Below are positions 42,982 through 51,952 of a stretch of 64,000 nucleotides of DNA, in pieces (positions within the stretch are counted from its first letter, which is position 1; each line of letters opens with the position of its first letter). The notes beneath the pieces are model-generated. The model was not told the DNA's origin and did no database searches. It saw only the letters and a program-made list of their open reading frames with translations. The DNA comes from Pseudomonadota bacterium (GTDB taxonomy: Bacteria; Pseudomonadota; Gammaproteobacteria; Burkholderiales; Burkholderiaceae_B): assembly GCA_023440825.1 (NCBI GenBank), contig JAEXRL010000031.1, forward strand, positions 111,389 through 175,388, read 5' to 3'. The position numbers and the translations under genes are program-made.

Positions 42982-44205
42982 ATGTCATCTTCTTCTCATT
43001 CGTCTGCTGAACCATTGCGTGCCCTAAACCTGTGGCTGATATTCGTAATATTAATCGGACTGAACTTACGCCCTTTTTTAACCGCCAGTGGTACAGTGGC
43101 GGCACAAATCTCAACTAGCTTAGGCATCCCCTTAGGCAGCATGGCATGGCTAACCTTTATTCCCATGATGATCATGGGAATAGGCGCTTTTTTTGCTCCC
43201 CTATTACGGCGCTGGATCTCAACACGTCAGTTGACCTTATGGGGATGTATTGTTTTGCTTTTAGGTTGCGCTTTGCGCTTGAATGTCAGCACGATGAACA
43301 CGCTGATGCTCACGGCCGTTTTGTGTGGCATAGGCGTAGCGGTATTGCAAACCCTGCTGCCTGGTATTATCAAACAGCGCTTTCCTGCACATGTTGCGCC
43401 GGTAACAGGTGTGTATTCCGCCTGTTTGATGGGTGGTGGCGCCTTAGGTGCGCAGTTCACGCCCTTACTCAGTGATTGGACGCAAAGCTGGAACTGGGGC
43501 TTAGGTTTTTGGGCTGTGCCTGTACTGCTTGCTTTAGCCATAGCCTGGAAAATCCTACCACGCGACAAAGACCGCCCTGCCCAGACCCAACACTCTTTAC
43601 GCCACTACCTGCGCCTGCCCCGCACGTGGCTGCTGATTGCTAGTTTTGGACTTATTAATGCCGGCTACGCCACCTTGGTCACTTGGCTGGCCGTCTACTA
43701 TCAAAGCCATGGCTGGACACCCACTGCAAGTGGTGGACTGATTGCTGTTTTATCCGTGGCTCAAGCCGTATCAGCCTTAAGCATTCCTAGTCTGGCTGCA
43801 CGCAATAAAGACCGCCGGGCTTGGCTATGGTTAGTTTTGACATGTCAGTTTTTAGGATTCTTAGCCATCAGTTATGTGCCTGATATGGCCCCTTTTGCAT
43901 GGGCAATTATCATAGGTTTTGGCTTGGGTGGCAGCTTTGCCATGGCCATGGTGGTCGCTTTGGATCACTACCCGGACTCTCAGCGCGCCGGGATACTCAG
44001 TGCTTTGATGCAAGGCGGTGGCTTTCCCATTGCAGCGCTAGCACCGATTATCGGCTCATGGATATATGCCTGGACAGGAAGCTTTAAAAGCCTATGGCTC
44101 ATGCATATGGGTTTCATTACCGTCATCGCGGTACTGAGCTACCGTTTTCAGCCTGAGCATTACCCCAAGGTCATGGGGTATAGCCATCAATCCAAAGCTT
44201 CCTGA
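42982..44205 (+). CDS. MFS transporter of the CynX/NimT type
   Basis: This is an inner-membrane carrier of 407 residues with about twelve hydrophobic segments. The order of motifs follows the CynX/NimT (cyanate and 2-nitroimidazole) subfamily: LIGLNLRPFLTASGTVAAQI near the N-terminus, GVAVLQTLLPGIIKQRFPAH, and VTGVYSACLMGGGALGAQFT. The second half has MVVALDHYPDSQRAGILSAL and the usual GGFPIAALAP. The exported compound cannot be assigned. Its 3' end overlaps the end of the convergent diguanylate cyclase gene by 19 bases, so there is no room for a terminator between them. Confidence 0.9.
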   Translation: MSSSSHSSAEPLRALNLWLIFVILIGLNLRPFLTASGTVAAQISTSLGIPLGSMAWLTFIPMMIMGIGAFFAPLLRRWISTRQLTLWGCIVLLLGCALRLNVSTMNTLMLTAVLCGIGVAVLQTLLPGIIKQRFPAHVAPVTGVYSACLMGGGALGAQFTPLLSDWTQSWNWGLGFWAVPVLLALAIAWKILPRDKDRPAQTQHSLRHYLRLPRTWLLIASFGLINAGYATLVTWLAVYYQSHGWTPTASGGLIAVLSVAQAVSALSIPSLAARNKDRRAWLWLVLTCQFLGFLAISYVPDMAPFAWAIIIGFGLGGSFAMAMVVALDHYPDSQRAGILSALMQGGGFPIAALAPIIGSWIYAWTGSFKSLWLMHMGFITVIAVLSYRFQPEHYPKVMGYSHQSKAS

Positions 44206-45677
44206 TTCGCTATTGTGACTTGCTTGTAATAGGCACGTTTATGCTCGTACATGCGCTGGTCAGCCTTACGCAAGGTTTGCTCCAGCGTACCGGGCTCACG
44301 GCAGGTTGCATACCCGCTTGATAAACGCAGCTTTGGCCCAGCATAAAACTGATTATTAAGCTCCACCATAGACAATAAGCTTTCTGTCAGAACTTCACAC
44401 TCGGCTTCGGTCGCTTTAGGCATGATCACCACGAACTCATCGCCGCCCACACGTGCGGCATGATAGGGCTCTTTTACCAACTGAGTCAGAATCTCTCCTG
44501 TGCGCTGCAGTAAAGCATCTCCGCTCAGGTGACCATATTTATCGTTAACTTCTTTCAGGCAATTCAGATCGATCACCATTAACGAGACGGGCAAGATTGC
44601 CTGGCGCGTTAAGCGTCGCAACTCGTCGTTGTAAAAGGTGCGATTTTTTAGCTTGGTCAGCACATCGTGCTGCCCCAAATACTCTAGGTAGGATTCCGCT
44701 TTTTTGCGTGCAGTAATGTCGGTTAAGGCCAGTAGCACTAAGCTCCAGTCGTCCTCGTGCCCATTAAATACCGAGAACTGCATATGAATATGCAGAATAT
44801 TACCCTCTAAGTCTTGATGGATCACTTCCCGTTGCTGAAAAAGGCGCCCTTCCCAAAGATCAATTAATTGTTCCCGGAAAGTGTCATAGACCTGGCTTTG
44901 AAACACCTGGTTTAAGTTTGCCAGCAACTGTGCCTTGGACTCGGCCTTAAACAGACCCAGTGTGTAATGATTCACATCAATGACCCGCACTTGAGCAATA
45001 CAACGATCGACAAACTCCGGGTTTACGTCGGTGAAGGTACGTAAATCGCTAATGCCGTGACTGCGCAGCTCCTCTAAGGACTTTTTGACTGCTGTAAAGT
45101 CTTCTACCCATAACGAGATCGGTGCGTGCTGAAACAGATTGCGCGCGTACTGTGCACTATGCTTGGCTTGCAGACGCGATTGCTCCAGTTCCGTCACATC
45201 CTCAATGACCAATAAGACACGAGCCCAGTCGTGTTCGTGGCCAGGCATAATCACCCCTTTAAGCAGGATGTTCATGCGTCGCCCGCTTAGGGTGTAATTG
45301 ATGGTTTGGCTATTGAACTGGGTTTGCCCCAACCAGAGCTGCTCAAGCTCATAGATGTAGTATTCATGCGCATCGCTACGTATTACCTCGTGCAAACGCC
45401 CAGACAGCTCTTCAAACGAACGTGCCGCATATAAGGCAAGCGTGCTGCGATTGACGTTAACCAGCTGCATGCATTGTGCGCATTGCTCAATACGCTGAGG
45501 ATCTTCGCGCAAGAAGCTCACAATATCCGCTACACCCTGCTTACGCCACGACTCAAACAACTCGCGCAACTGGCTGTAGTCCTCCAGCCACATAGAACTG
45601 GGAGAAATTTCAAAAAGATCGACGGTATTCAAGGCAGAGGGTGCCTCGATAAGCTCAGCGTTAATTTGACTAGGCAT
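44187..45677 (-). CDS. diguanylate cyclase with two atypical PAS-like domains
   Basis: This is a signalling enzyme of 496 residues that should make cyclic di-GMP. Two related sensor domains lie in tandem: about 20-165 (FEISPSSMWLEDYSQLRELF, CMQLVNVNRSTLALYAA) and about 185-325 (FQHAPISLWVEDFTAVKKSL, QVRVIDVNHYTLGLFKA). The GGDEF domain follows (about 335-490) with HDVLTKLKNRTFYNDELRRL and an intact RVGGDEF motif at about 410. The RxxD inhibitory site that would precede it is replaced by KEPY, so product inhibition at that site is unlikely. No membrane segment is visible, so the protein is probably cytoplasmic. SD AAGGG precedes the ATG. Confidence 0.92.
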   Translation of the reverse strand: MPSQINAELIEAPSALNTVDLFEISPSSMWLEDYSQLRELFESWRKQGVADIVSFLREDPQRIEQCAQCMQLVNVNRSTLALYAARSFEELSGRLHEVIRSDAHEYYIYELEQLWLGQTQFNSQTINYTLSGRRMNILLKGVIMPGHEHDWARVLLVIEDVTELEQSRLQAKHSAQYARNLFQHAPISLWVEDFTAVKKSLEELRSHGISDLRTFTDVNPEFVDRCIAQVRVIDVNHYTLGLFKAESKAQLLANLNQVFQSQVYDTFREQLIDLWEGRLFQQREVIHQDLEGNILHIHMQFSVFNGHEDDWSLVLLALTDITARKKAESYLEYLGQHDVLTKLKNRTFYNDELRRLTRQAILPVSLMVIDLNCLKEVNDKYGHLSGDALLQRTGEILTQLVKEPYHAARVGGDEFVVIMPKATEAECEVLTESLLSMVELNNQFYAGPKLRLSSGYATCREPGTLEQTLRKADQRMYEHKRAYYKQVTIANQEALD

Positions 45678-45859
45678 AAATACACCCTTAGGGCCCCAGT
45701 TTTAATGGAATCAGACATGATTCATTGTGACGGGATTATTATAGGTGTTAACTAAAGAGTGTGAGTGAAGCAGCCAAAAACTGGCTAAAAATGAGTCTGT
45801 AAGGACGAGAACCTGTGGGCTTACTGCGGCAAAAAGACAATGCAGCACAGTAAGCCTTG

Positions 45860-45879
45860 CCATTCCTTGCAAAGAATGG
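45860..45879 (-). terminator. hairpin after the cytochrome c gene
   Basis: CCATTC, TTGCAA and GAATGG make a nearly perfect 20-base dyad with one mismatched pair, four bases past the cytochrome stop codon. There is no clear T-tract. Confidence 0.45.
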
Positions 45880-45882
45880 TGC

Positions 45883-46218
45883 TTAGTTTGGTGCGCCAGC
45901 CATTAACCAATTCACGATGATTTCCAGATTTTCGTCCGAGAGATGTGTTTGAGCTGCCATAGGAATATTACCCCAGACACCTTGGCTACCTTGACGAATA
46001 TGCTGTCGCAGCAGTTCTGCATTGGCGGGATCGTCTTTGTATTTCGCTGCTACGTCTTTGTAGGCAGGGCCGACCACTTTGGTGTCGACGGTATGACAGG
46101 CCAAGCAAGCGTTAGCCTTTAAAATTTCATTTACTTTAGCAAAATCGACTTCTTGCGCTTGGGCGTTAAACCCCAAACACGCTAAAGGTAAACAGGCTAA
46201 CAAATGTCTAAATTTCAT
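45883..46218 (-). CDS. cytochrome c class I (c551/c552 type)
   Basis: This is a small periplasmic electron carrier of 111 residues with a signal peptide (about 1-21, ending AQA). The heme is attached at CLACH (about 38-42), and the axial methionine is in GNIPMAAQTHLSDENLE. The family pattern VVGPAYKDVAAKYKDDPANA lies between. It is the size and layout of nitrite-reductase-type cytochrome c551/c552. It diverges from the universal stress protein gene, with an FNR/Anr-like box between them, so expression under low oxygen is likely. Confidence 0.93.
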   Translation of the reverse strand: MKFRHLLACLPLACLGFNAQAQEVDFAKVNEILKANACLACHTVDTKVVGPAYKDVAAKYKDDPANAELLRQHIRQGSQGVWGNIPMAAQTHLSDENLEIIVNWLMAGAPN

Positions 46219-46348
46219 GTTTATCTCCGTTAATAGTTAGTTGCTTGGCTGATAGTCTTGTCAGTAAGAAGCGCTACACATGGGTAAGGCAAACTTGACT
46301 GATTCTTAGGCTGCCTAGGGGCAAGCCCGTTTTACATGTCTGTTCAAT

Positions 46349-46362
46349 TTGATTTGGCTCAA
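46349..46362. promoter_or_regulatory. FNR/Anr-like box
   Basis: TTGAT-TTGG-CTCAA differs from the consensus TTGAT-N4-ATCAA at one position. It lies between the divergent cytochrome c and universal stress protein genes, 80 bases before the latter's start, which leaves room for a class II promoter. Confidence 0.5.
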
Positions 46363-46441
46363 ACACTGCCTAAGTTTGTCAGCATACAAACTCAGGGCTA
46401 ATGCTGTAATAAAAGACACACTTATTTAATCTGGAGTACGT

Positions 46442-46867
46442 ATGCTAAAACTACTTGTTCCCGTTGATGGCTCAGAGGCTTCCACTCGTGCCGTTAAAGC
46501 CGCACTGGAGCTAGCCAAGCTGGACCCACACACCGTTTTACATATTTTAACGGCTCCCACTCCTATCGTATCTGGCAATGTACGACGTTTTTTTGCAGAA
46601 GATGTCTTAAATGCCTATTACCAAGAGGAAGGCGAAAACGCACTCGCTGCGGCAAGAGCCTTAACACACAACACAGGCATTACCGTACACGAAGCCATCG
46701 TGCCGGGCAATACCGCCGAAGTGATTAAGAACTATGCGCAAGAGCATGGCTGCAATCACATTGTTATGGGTACGCGTGGCTTGAATGCCTTACCCGGCTT
46801 AATTCTTGGTTCTGTTACCACCAAGGTGATCCATGCTGTGGATATACCTGTTACTTTAATCAAATAA
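46442..46867 (+). CDS. universal stress protein (UspA family)
   Basis: This is a cytoplasmic protein of 141 residues with the Usp fold. The first strand is LKLLVPVDGSEASTRAVKAA, and the ATP-binding motif G-x2-G-x9-G-S/T is visible as GTRGLNALPGLILGSV. Nucleotide-binding Usp proteins act in stress and anaerobic survival; the FNR/Anr-like box upstream and the neighbouring cytochrome c gene fit this. It is a single-gene unit ended by a hairpin. SD GGAG lies before the ATG. Confidence 0.92.
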   Translation: MLKLLVPVDGSEASTRAVKAALELAKLDPHTVLHILTAPTPIVSGNVRRFFAEDVLNAYYQEEGENALAAARALTHNTGITVHEAIVPGNTAEVIKNYAQEHGCNHIVMGTRGLNALPGLILGSVTTKVIHAVDIPVTLIK

Positions 46868-46904
46868 GCCTTATAGCGATTAGAGTATTATCCTCAAGCA
46901 CTCA

Positions 46905-46928
46905 GTTACCGCCCTTGGTGGCGGTGAC
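46905..46928. terminator. hairpin between uspA-like and sugar dehydrogenase genes
   Basis: GTTACCGCC and GGCGGTGAC pair over nine positions (one wobble) with a six-base loop, between two convergent genes. No T-tract is obvious. Confidence 0.5.
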
Positions 46929-46934
46929 AGACGT

Positions 46935-48107
46935 CTAAGGCGAGGCAGGCTCGATCCGCAGCAAGCGGCCATCTTGCTCGTCGGTGAGCACATACACGTA
47001 TCCGTCTGGCCCCACGCGTACATCACGTATGCGAGCCCCAAGATCTGTTAATAAACGTTCTTCGGACAGCACCCGGTCACCATCTAGCTCTAAACGTATC
47101 AAGGCCTGGTCTTTCAGCGAGCCTATAAATACGCTGTGCTGCCACTGGGCAAAGCGTTCATGATCGTAAAATGCCATGCCGCTAATAGCGGGTGATTGCT
47201 CCCAGTAGTGTAAGGGTTCGGCAAACTGTGGGCCCGCTTGCCCAGTGGATTCGATAATGGCCTGTCCATCATAATCGACCCCATACGTCACCAATGGCCA
47301 ACCGTAGTTGTTCGTAGGAAATATACGATTAATTTCGTCCCCGCCTTTGGGGCCGTGCTCGTGAACCCAGAGCTCTTGGGTCCACGGATTCCAGGCAGCC
47401 CCTTGCGGATTACGATGGCCGTAAGACCATATTTCTGTTCTAGCGTCGCGACGCCCGTAATAGGGATTATCGCGTGGCACACGGCCATCGGGCCGAATAC
47501 GTACGACTTTTCCTTGTAAGGTAGTTAAGTCTTGCGCAGTCATTCTGTCATTGTTTTCGCCAAGCGCAATATACAAATGACGCCCTGGTGGGTCAAACAC
47601 CATGCGCACACCGTAATGCAAGCCATTAGACAGCGCTGGCTCTTGACGGAACATAGGGCGAAAGCTGTCGATACGACGTTTATCGCTACTTAGCACCCCA
47701 TACCCCACGGTGGTCGCAGACTGCGTACCACTGCGAGTTTCGGCATAGGCCAGATAGATCCGTCGGCTGCGAAAAAAATCGGGTGCCAGAACAATATCCA
47801 GTAATCCGCCCTGCCCTACAGCATGTACTTTGGGCACGCCCTGTAATGGATCGGACAAGCCGTTTTCTTGGGTCCATAAGCGTAATCGCCCTGGACGTTC
47901 GGTAATAAGCATGCCCCCTTCGGGCAGAAACGCCATGGACCACGGGTGCTCCAGGCCACTAGCAAGTTCGGTGACCTGTACGGAGTCCTGAGGCGTGGCC
48001 TGCACGCTAGATGCCATGTCCGCTTGCGCCCATACGATGGGACTGAGCAAGATGAAACTAGCACCCAGACATAGGCTGCCACGAGAAAGAAACTTCTTGA
48101 AAGACAT
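46935..48107 (-). CDS. PQQ-dependent sugar dehydrogenase (aldose dehydrogenase, YliI-like)
   Basis: This is a periplasmic beta-propeller oxidoreductase of about 390 residues that should oxidise aldose sugars with PQQ. A signal peptide is present (ending VWA before QADMASS). The family order is clear: GLEHPWSMAFLPEGGMLITE, GRLRLW, GQGGLLDIVLAPDF, then GHRNPQGAAWNPWTQELWVH with EHGPKGGDEINRI. The histidine and arginine of the PQQ site lie in these segments. I prefer the ATG at 48107; a TTG at 48119 would make it begin four bases after the slipin stop. It is the last gene of the NfeD-slipin run. PQQ synthesis genes are not in the window. Confidence 0.9.
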   Translation of the reverse strand: MSFKKFLSRGSLCLGASFILLSPIVWAQADMASSVQATPQDSVQVTELASGLEHPWSMAFLPEGGMLITERPGRLRLWTQENGLSDPLQGVPKVHAVGQGGLLDIVLAPDFFRSRRIYLAYAETRSGTQSATTVGYGVLSSDKRRIDSFRPMFRQEPALSNGLHYGVRMVFDPPGRHLYIALGENNDRMTAQDLTTLQGKVVRIRPDGRVPRDNPYYGRRDARTEIWSYGHRNPQGAAWNPWTQELWVHEHGPKGGDEINRIFPTNNYGWPLVTYGVDYDGQAIIESTGQAGPQFAEPLHYWEQSPAISGMAFYDHERFAQWQHSVFIGSLKDQALIRLELDGDRVLSEERLLTDLGARIRDVRVGPDGYVYVLTDEQDGRLLRIEPASP

Positions 48108-48120
48108 AAGGTATGACAAA

Positions 48121-48945
48121 TTAGATCTTGTTCTGCTGACTATCCGTATCCACAGGCTTGGACTCGCCCATAGACACTAAAGAACTTAAGGAGCTTTTCA
48201 TGATACCGCTCATTAAATCTATGGGTACTGGGAAAACTATGGTTGACGAGCGGTCTCCTGCCACTTGGGTCAGGGTTTGCAAGTAACGAAGCTGCATGGC
48301 GGCAGGTTCCTGAGCCAGGGTATTAGCCGCCTCTCGCAAGGCTTGTGCCGCCTGTAGTTCGCCATCTGCGTGAATGACCTTAGCACGTCGCTCTCGCTCG
48401 GCTTCCGCCTGACGCGCAATAGCACGCACCATGTTTTCAGCAATATCGATATGCTTAATTTCTACATTGGTGACTTTTACGCCCCAACTGGCGGTTTGCT
48501 CATCCAGTATTTTTTGTATATCCAGGTTGAGCTTGTCGCGCTCTGCTAGCATTTCGTCAAGCTCATGGCGACCCAGTACGGCTCTGAGCGTAGTTTGTGC
48601 CAGCTCACTGGTGGCAGCGAACACGTTCTCGACTTGAATAACGGATTTTTCCGGCGCTACAACTTTAAAGTACAGTACGGCATTCACTTTTACAGAAATA
48701 TTGTCGCGCGAGATGACGTCCTGGCTAGGCACGTCCATGGTGATGACGCGCATATCCACTTTTACGAACTGCTGAATAAATGGGATCACAAAGATCAGTC
48801 CGGGGCCACGCACTCCGGTAAAACGTCCGAGCGTGAACATCACGGCTCTATCGTATTCGCGCAAAATACGCACGGCTTTGAACACGATGACCAAAGCCAC
48901 AAACAGTAAGATAATCAGGAATAAATTGATTTCGTAGAAAAACAT
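48121..48945 (-). CDS. slipin / SPFH (Band 7) membrane protein
   Basis: This is a membrane-anchored protein of 274 residues with one N-terminal hydrophobic hairpin segment (about 5-25) and an SPFH domain (about 27-200): REYDRAVMFTLGRFTGVRGP, VDMRVITMDVPSQDVISRDN and TTLRAVLGRHELDEMLAERD. A helical AE-rich region follows. Slipins form ring-like oligomers in membranes and are often paired with NfeD proteins, as here, where nfeD lies 12 bases upstream. The pair is thought to help membrane protein quality control. Confidence 0.93.
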   Translation of the reverse strand: MFFYEINLFLIILLFVALVIVFKAVRILREYDRAVMFTLGRFTGVRGPGLIFVIPFIQQFVKVDMRVITMDVPSQDVISRDNISVKVNAVLYFKVVAPEKSVIQVENVFAATSELAQTTLRAVLGRHELDEMLAERDKLNLDIQKILDEQTASWGVKVTNVEIKHIDIAENMVRAIARQAEAERERRAKVIHADGELQAAQALREAANTLAQEPAAMQLRYLQTLTQVAGDRSSTIVFPVPIDLMSGIMKSSLSSLVSMGESKPVDTDSQQNKI

Positions 48946-48957
48946 AAGAAATCTCCG

Positions 48958-49416
48958 CTAAACGGGGTGGGTATTTTGTCGAACGGCTTGCACAATCAAG
49001 ACCAAGCCCTGCTTACTTAGCACTTGTACTTCCTGCCCCAACTCCAAAGGGTGTGAGGCACTGACCTGCCAACGCTCTCCGTTAATCTCGGCATAGGTGG
49101 CATAAGGATCGGAAACATCGATGATTCGGCCAGTTGCGTGTAACAAAGCATCGGTACCGCTGACGCTACGGCGCTTATATAAACGCAAAGCCAAATACAC
49201 GACGCCGCCCGACACCAGCAGCACACCCATAATAAGTACCAGTATGGTGGCGGTGCTCCATGCGTCCAGCCAAGGGGTGCTCCACCATAGCAGTGATGCG
49301 CCGCTTAAGCCTGCCAGCAAACTAATCAAAAGCAGCACGCCTGCTGCCCCAATTATTAATTCACCCACCAGCGCTAGAGCAGCCAGAAAAAACGCCACGT
49401 ATACAAGCCATTGCAT
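48958..49416 (-). CDS. NfeD family membrane protein
   Basis: This is a protein of 152 residues with two to three N-terminal membrane helices (WLVYVAFFLAALALVGELII, and later ATILVLIMGVLLVSGGVVYL) and a C-terminal OB-fold-like soluble domain (about 90-150; GRIIDVSDPYATYAEINGER). NfeD partners the slipin encoded just downstream. The ATG at 49416 has GGAGGC eight bases upstream and is chosen over the ATG at 49428. This is the short form of NfeD without the ClpP-like protease domain. Confidence 0.9.
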   Translation of the reverse strand: MQWLVYVAFFLAALALVGELIIGAAGVLLLISLLAGLSGASLLWWSTPWLDAWSTATILVLIMGVLLVSGGVVYLALRLYKRRSVSGTDALLHATGRIIDVSDPYATYAEINGERWQVSASHPLELGQEVQVLSKQGLVLIVQAVRQNTHPV

Positions 49417-49458
49417 ATCAGCCTCCATGTGAGCGGGCCAGTAGGCCCGCCAGTACCA

Positions 49459-50862
49459 TTACAGACTAGGATGCGTCATATTCAGGGGGATGATCCATTC
49501 ATCAAACTGTTCAGCCGTCACGTGACCAGACTGTATGGCAGCCTCGCGCAGCGTTAATCCATCGTGATGGGCATGCTTGGCAATGGCCGCAGCATTATCG
49601 TATCCAATGTGTCGATTCAAGGCGGTAACCAGCATCAGGTTTTTATCCAGATTACCTTGTATGACTTCCATAACTGGCTCAATGCCCTGCGCACAATGCT
49701 CGTCGAACGCCAGGCAGGCATCACTTAATAAGGTGATGCTTTCCAGCACGTTATGAACCATAACGGGCTTGTACACATTCAGTTGAAAGTTACCCTGACT
49801 CGCGGCAAACGCCACCGCCGCATCGTTACCATAAACCTGCACGGCCACCATGGTAAGCGCTTCACTTTGCGTAGGATTCACCTTACCGGGCATGATCGAA
49901 GAACCCGGCTCGTTTTCAGGAATGCTTAACTCACCAATACCGCAACGCGGGCCGCTGGCTAACCAGCGCACATCATTGGCCATCTTCATGAGCGCGCCGG
50001 CCAGCGTGCGCAAGGCGGCCGAAACATTGGCCAAGGCATCGTGCGCCGACAAGGCGAAAAATTTGTTGTCGGCCGACTCGAATGGCAGCCCGGTTAACTC
50101 AGCTATTTTTCTGGCGCACAAAGCCCCAAAGTCTGGGTGCGCATTCAGGCCGGTACCCACAGCCGTGCCACCAATAGCTAACTGGTACAAGCCCACTAAG
50201 GAGCTTTCAACGGTTTGCAGCGCAAAATCAATTTGCGCTACCCACGCTCCTATTTCCTGACCCAAGGTAATGGGCGTGGCGTCTTGTAAGTGAGTGCGTC
50301 CTGTTTTAACGATGCTCTCATAGCGCTTGGCCTTAGTGTCTAGGGTATCGCGCAACTGGCGTACATCCTGAAACAGGCGTCGCTGTAATTCCAGTGCCAC
50401 GGCCACATACATAGCCGTAGGAAAGGTGTCGTTAGATGACTGCCCTCGGTTGACGTGATCATTCGGGTGCACGGGTGTTTTACTACCTAGCTGACCACCA
50501 GCTATTTCAATGGCTCGGTTAGCGATGACCTCGTTGCTGTTCATATTGCTCTGGGTGCCCGATCCGGTCTGGAACACAACCAGTGGAAACTCGGTGTCCA
50601 ACTTGCCAGCTATGACTTCGTCGGCAGCCTGCACGATGAGCGTAGCGACCTGCTGGCTTATCTGCCCCAACTCAGCATTGGCTAAAGCGGCTGATTTTTT
50701 CAGCAGTCCCATCGCTTCAATCATGCTGCGACCCCATTTGAAACGCTCTACGCCGATGGGGAAGTTCTGTATTGAGCGCTGTGTTTGAGCCCCCCAATAG
50801 TGTTGCGCGGGGACCTCGACGGGGCCCATAGAGTCGTTTTCTATGCGTATATCAGCAGTCAT
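49459..50862 (-). CDS. fumC: fumarate hydratase, class II
   Basis: This is a TCA-cycle enzyme of 467 residues that interconverts fumarate and malate. It has the class II signature GSSIMPGKVNPTQSEAL (about 322-338), the substrate-site segments GSGTQSNMNSNEVIANRA and HPNDHVNRGQSSNDTFPTAM, and TGRTHLQDATPITLGQE with the catalytic histidine. Length and N-terminus (RIENDSMGPVEVPAQHYWGA) are typical. No iron-sulfur cluster cysteines are needed for this class, so it works under oxidative stress or iron shortage. It is 44 bases downstream of the epd/gap-like gene on the same strand. Confidence 0.96.
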   Translation of the reverse strand: MTADIRIENDSMGPVEVPAQHYWGAQTQRSIQNFPIGVERFKWGRSMIEAMGLLKKSAALANAELGQISQQVATLIVQAADEVIAGKLDTEFPLVVFQTGSGTQSNMNSNEVIANRAIEIAGGQLGSKTPVHPNDHVNRGQSSNDTFPTAMYVAVALELQRRLFQDVRQLRDTLDTKAKRYESIVKTGRTHLQDATPITLGQEIGAWVAQIDFALQTVESSLVGLYQLAIGGTAVGTGLNAHPDFGALCARKIAELTGLPFESADNKFFALSAHDALANVSAALRTLAGALMKMANDVRWLASGPRCGIGELSIPENEPGSSIMPGKVNPTQSEALTMVAVQVYGNDAAVAFAASQGNFQLNVYKPVMVHNVLESITLLSDACLAFDEHCAQGIEPVMEVIQGNLDKNLMLVTALNRHIGYDNAAAIAKHAHHDGLTLREAAIQSGHVTAEQFDEWIIPLNMTHPSL

Positions 50863-50906
50863 GATGATTCCTGTAAATATGTTTCAAAAAGCGGGCACCA
50901 CAACGT

Positions 50907-51941
50907 TTAGGCAAAACGTTTGGCCCAGGCACAGGCGATATCCAGCATACGGTTAGCAAAACCCCATTCATTATCAAACCAGACCAACATATTCACCAGA
51001 CCATCCCCATTGGTACGAGTCTGTGTGCCGTCAATAATGGCGGAATGCGGGTTGTGGTTAAAGTCTATCGACGCGTGAGGTCGCTGACTAAACTGCAACA
51101 CCTCGGGCCAGCGTTTGGCCGCCTGTACAAATAAAGCATTAATTTCAGCCGGTGTCGTGTCACGCTCTAGGTTAGCCATCAAGTCGATCGCCGACACGTT
51201 GAGTATGGGTACGCGCATAGACTTTGCCTGCACTTTTCCACTTAGCTGTGGCAACAAGCGCTCTACTCCTTGCGCTAAACCGGTAGCCACCGGAATCATG
51301 GATTGCAAAGCCGAGCGCGTACGTGCCAAATCCCCATTATGGTAACCGTCCAGCATGGGCTGGTCATTCATGACAGAGTGCAATGTGGTCAAGAATGCAT
51401 GCCGGATACCAATGCTGCGATCCAGCTCGGCCAAGACGGGCACGATAGCATTGGTGGTGCACGAGGCATTGGATACAAGCTTATGCTCGCCCAGCAGGCC
51501 ATCCTCGTTAATACTGGCTACCACAGTGTAATCCACGTCCGCAGCGCTGCGCGTAGGCTGCGAGATTAAAACGCGTGGACAGCCTGCGTCAATAAACTGT
51601 TGTAACTGCTCGCGCTCGGAGAACGCACCGCTGCACTCCAAGAGCAAATCAAGTTGCAGGTCGCCCCAATTTGTTTTTAATGGGTCCGGCTCGTGTAATA
51701 CTCGAATGTAATCGCCGCGCACAATAAGGTGATGATCATCAAAGCTGACCTCGCCTGGAAACACACCATGCGTAGAGTCAAACTGGGTCAAGTACACCAT
51801 GGTTTCGATATCGGCCAGTTCATTGATCGCGACCAATTCAAAATTTACCTGCGGGTAACGTTCGTACAAGGCACGCAGCACGCAGCGACCAATACGACCA
51901 TAGCCATTAATGCCTACCCTTAAAGTACGATTCCTAGTCAT
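50907..51941 (-). CDS. epd: erythrose-4-phosphate / glyceraldehyde-3-phosphate-type dehydrogenase
   Basis: This is an NAD-dependent aldehyde dehydrogenase of the GAPDH fold, 344 residues. The Rossmann entry is RVGINGYGRIGRCVLRALYE, and the catalytic Cys lies in VSNASCTTNAIVPV (about 160) with His in TLHSVMND (about 186). Several stretches fit Epd better than GapA: VAINELADIETM, FDSTHGVF, PHASIDFNHNPHSAIIDGTQ, and LVWFDNEWGFANRMLD. Epd feeds vitamin B6 synthesis from erythrose 4-phosphate; GAPDH activity cannot be excluded. The gene sits in a run with an SDR gene 11 bases upstream and fumC downstream. Confidence 0.85.
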   Translation of the reverse strand: MTRNRTLRVGINGYGRIGRCVLRALYERYPQVNFELVAINELADIETMVYLTQFDSTHGVFPGEVSFDDHHLIVRGDYIRVLHEPDPLKTNWGDLQLDLLLECSGAFSEREQLQQFIDAGCPRVLISQPTRSAADVDYTVVASINEDGLLGEHKLVSNASCTTNAIVPVLAELDRSIGIRHAFLTTLHSVMNDQPMLDGYHNGDLARTRSALQSMIPVATGLAQGVERLLPQLSGKVQAKSMRVPILNVSAIDLMANLERDTTPAEINALFVQAAKRWPEVLQFSQRPHASIDFNHNPHSAIIDGTQTRTNGDGLVNMLVWFDNEWGFANRMLDIACAWAKRFA

Positions 51942-51952
51942 GTGCCTATACG

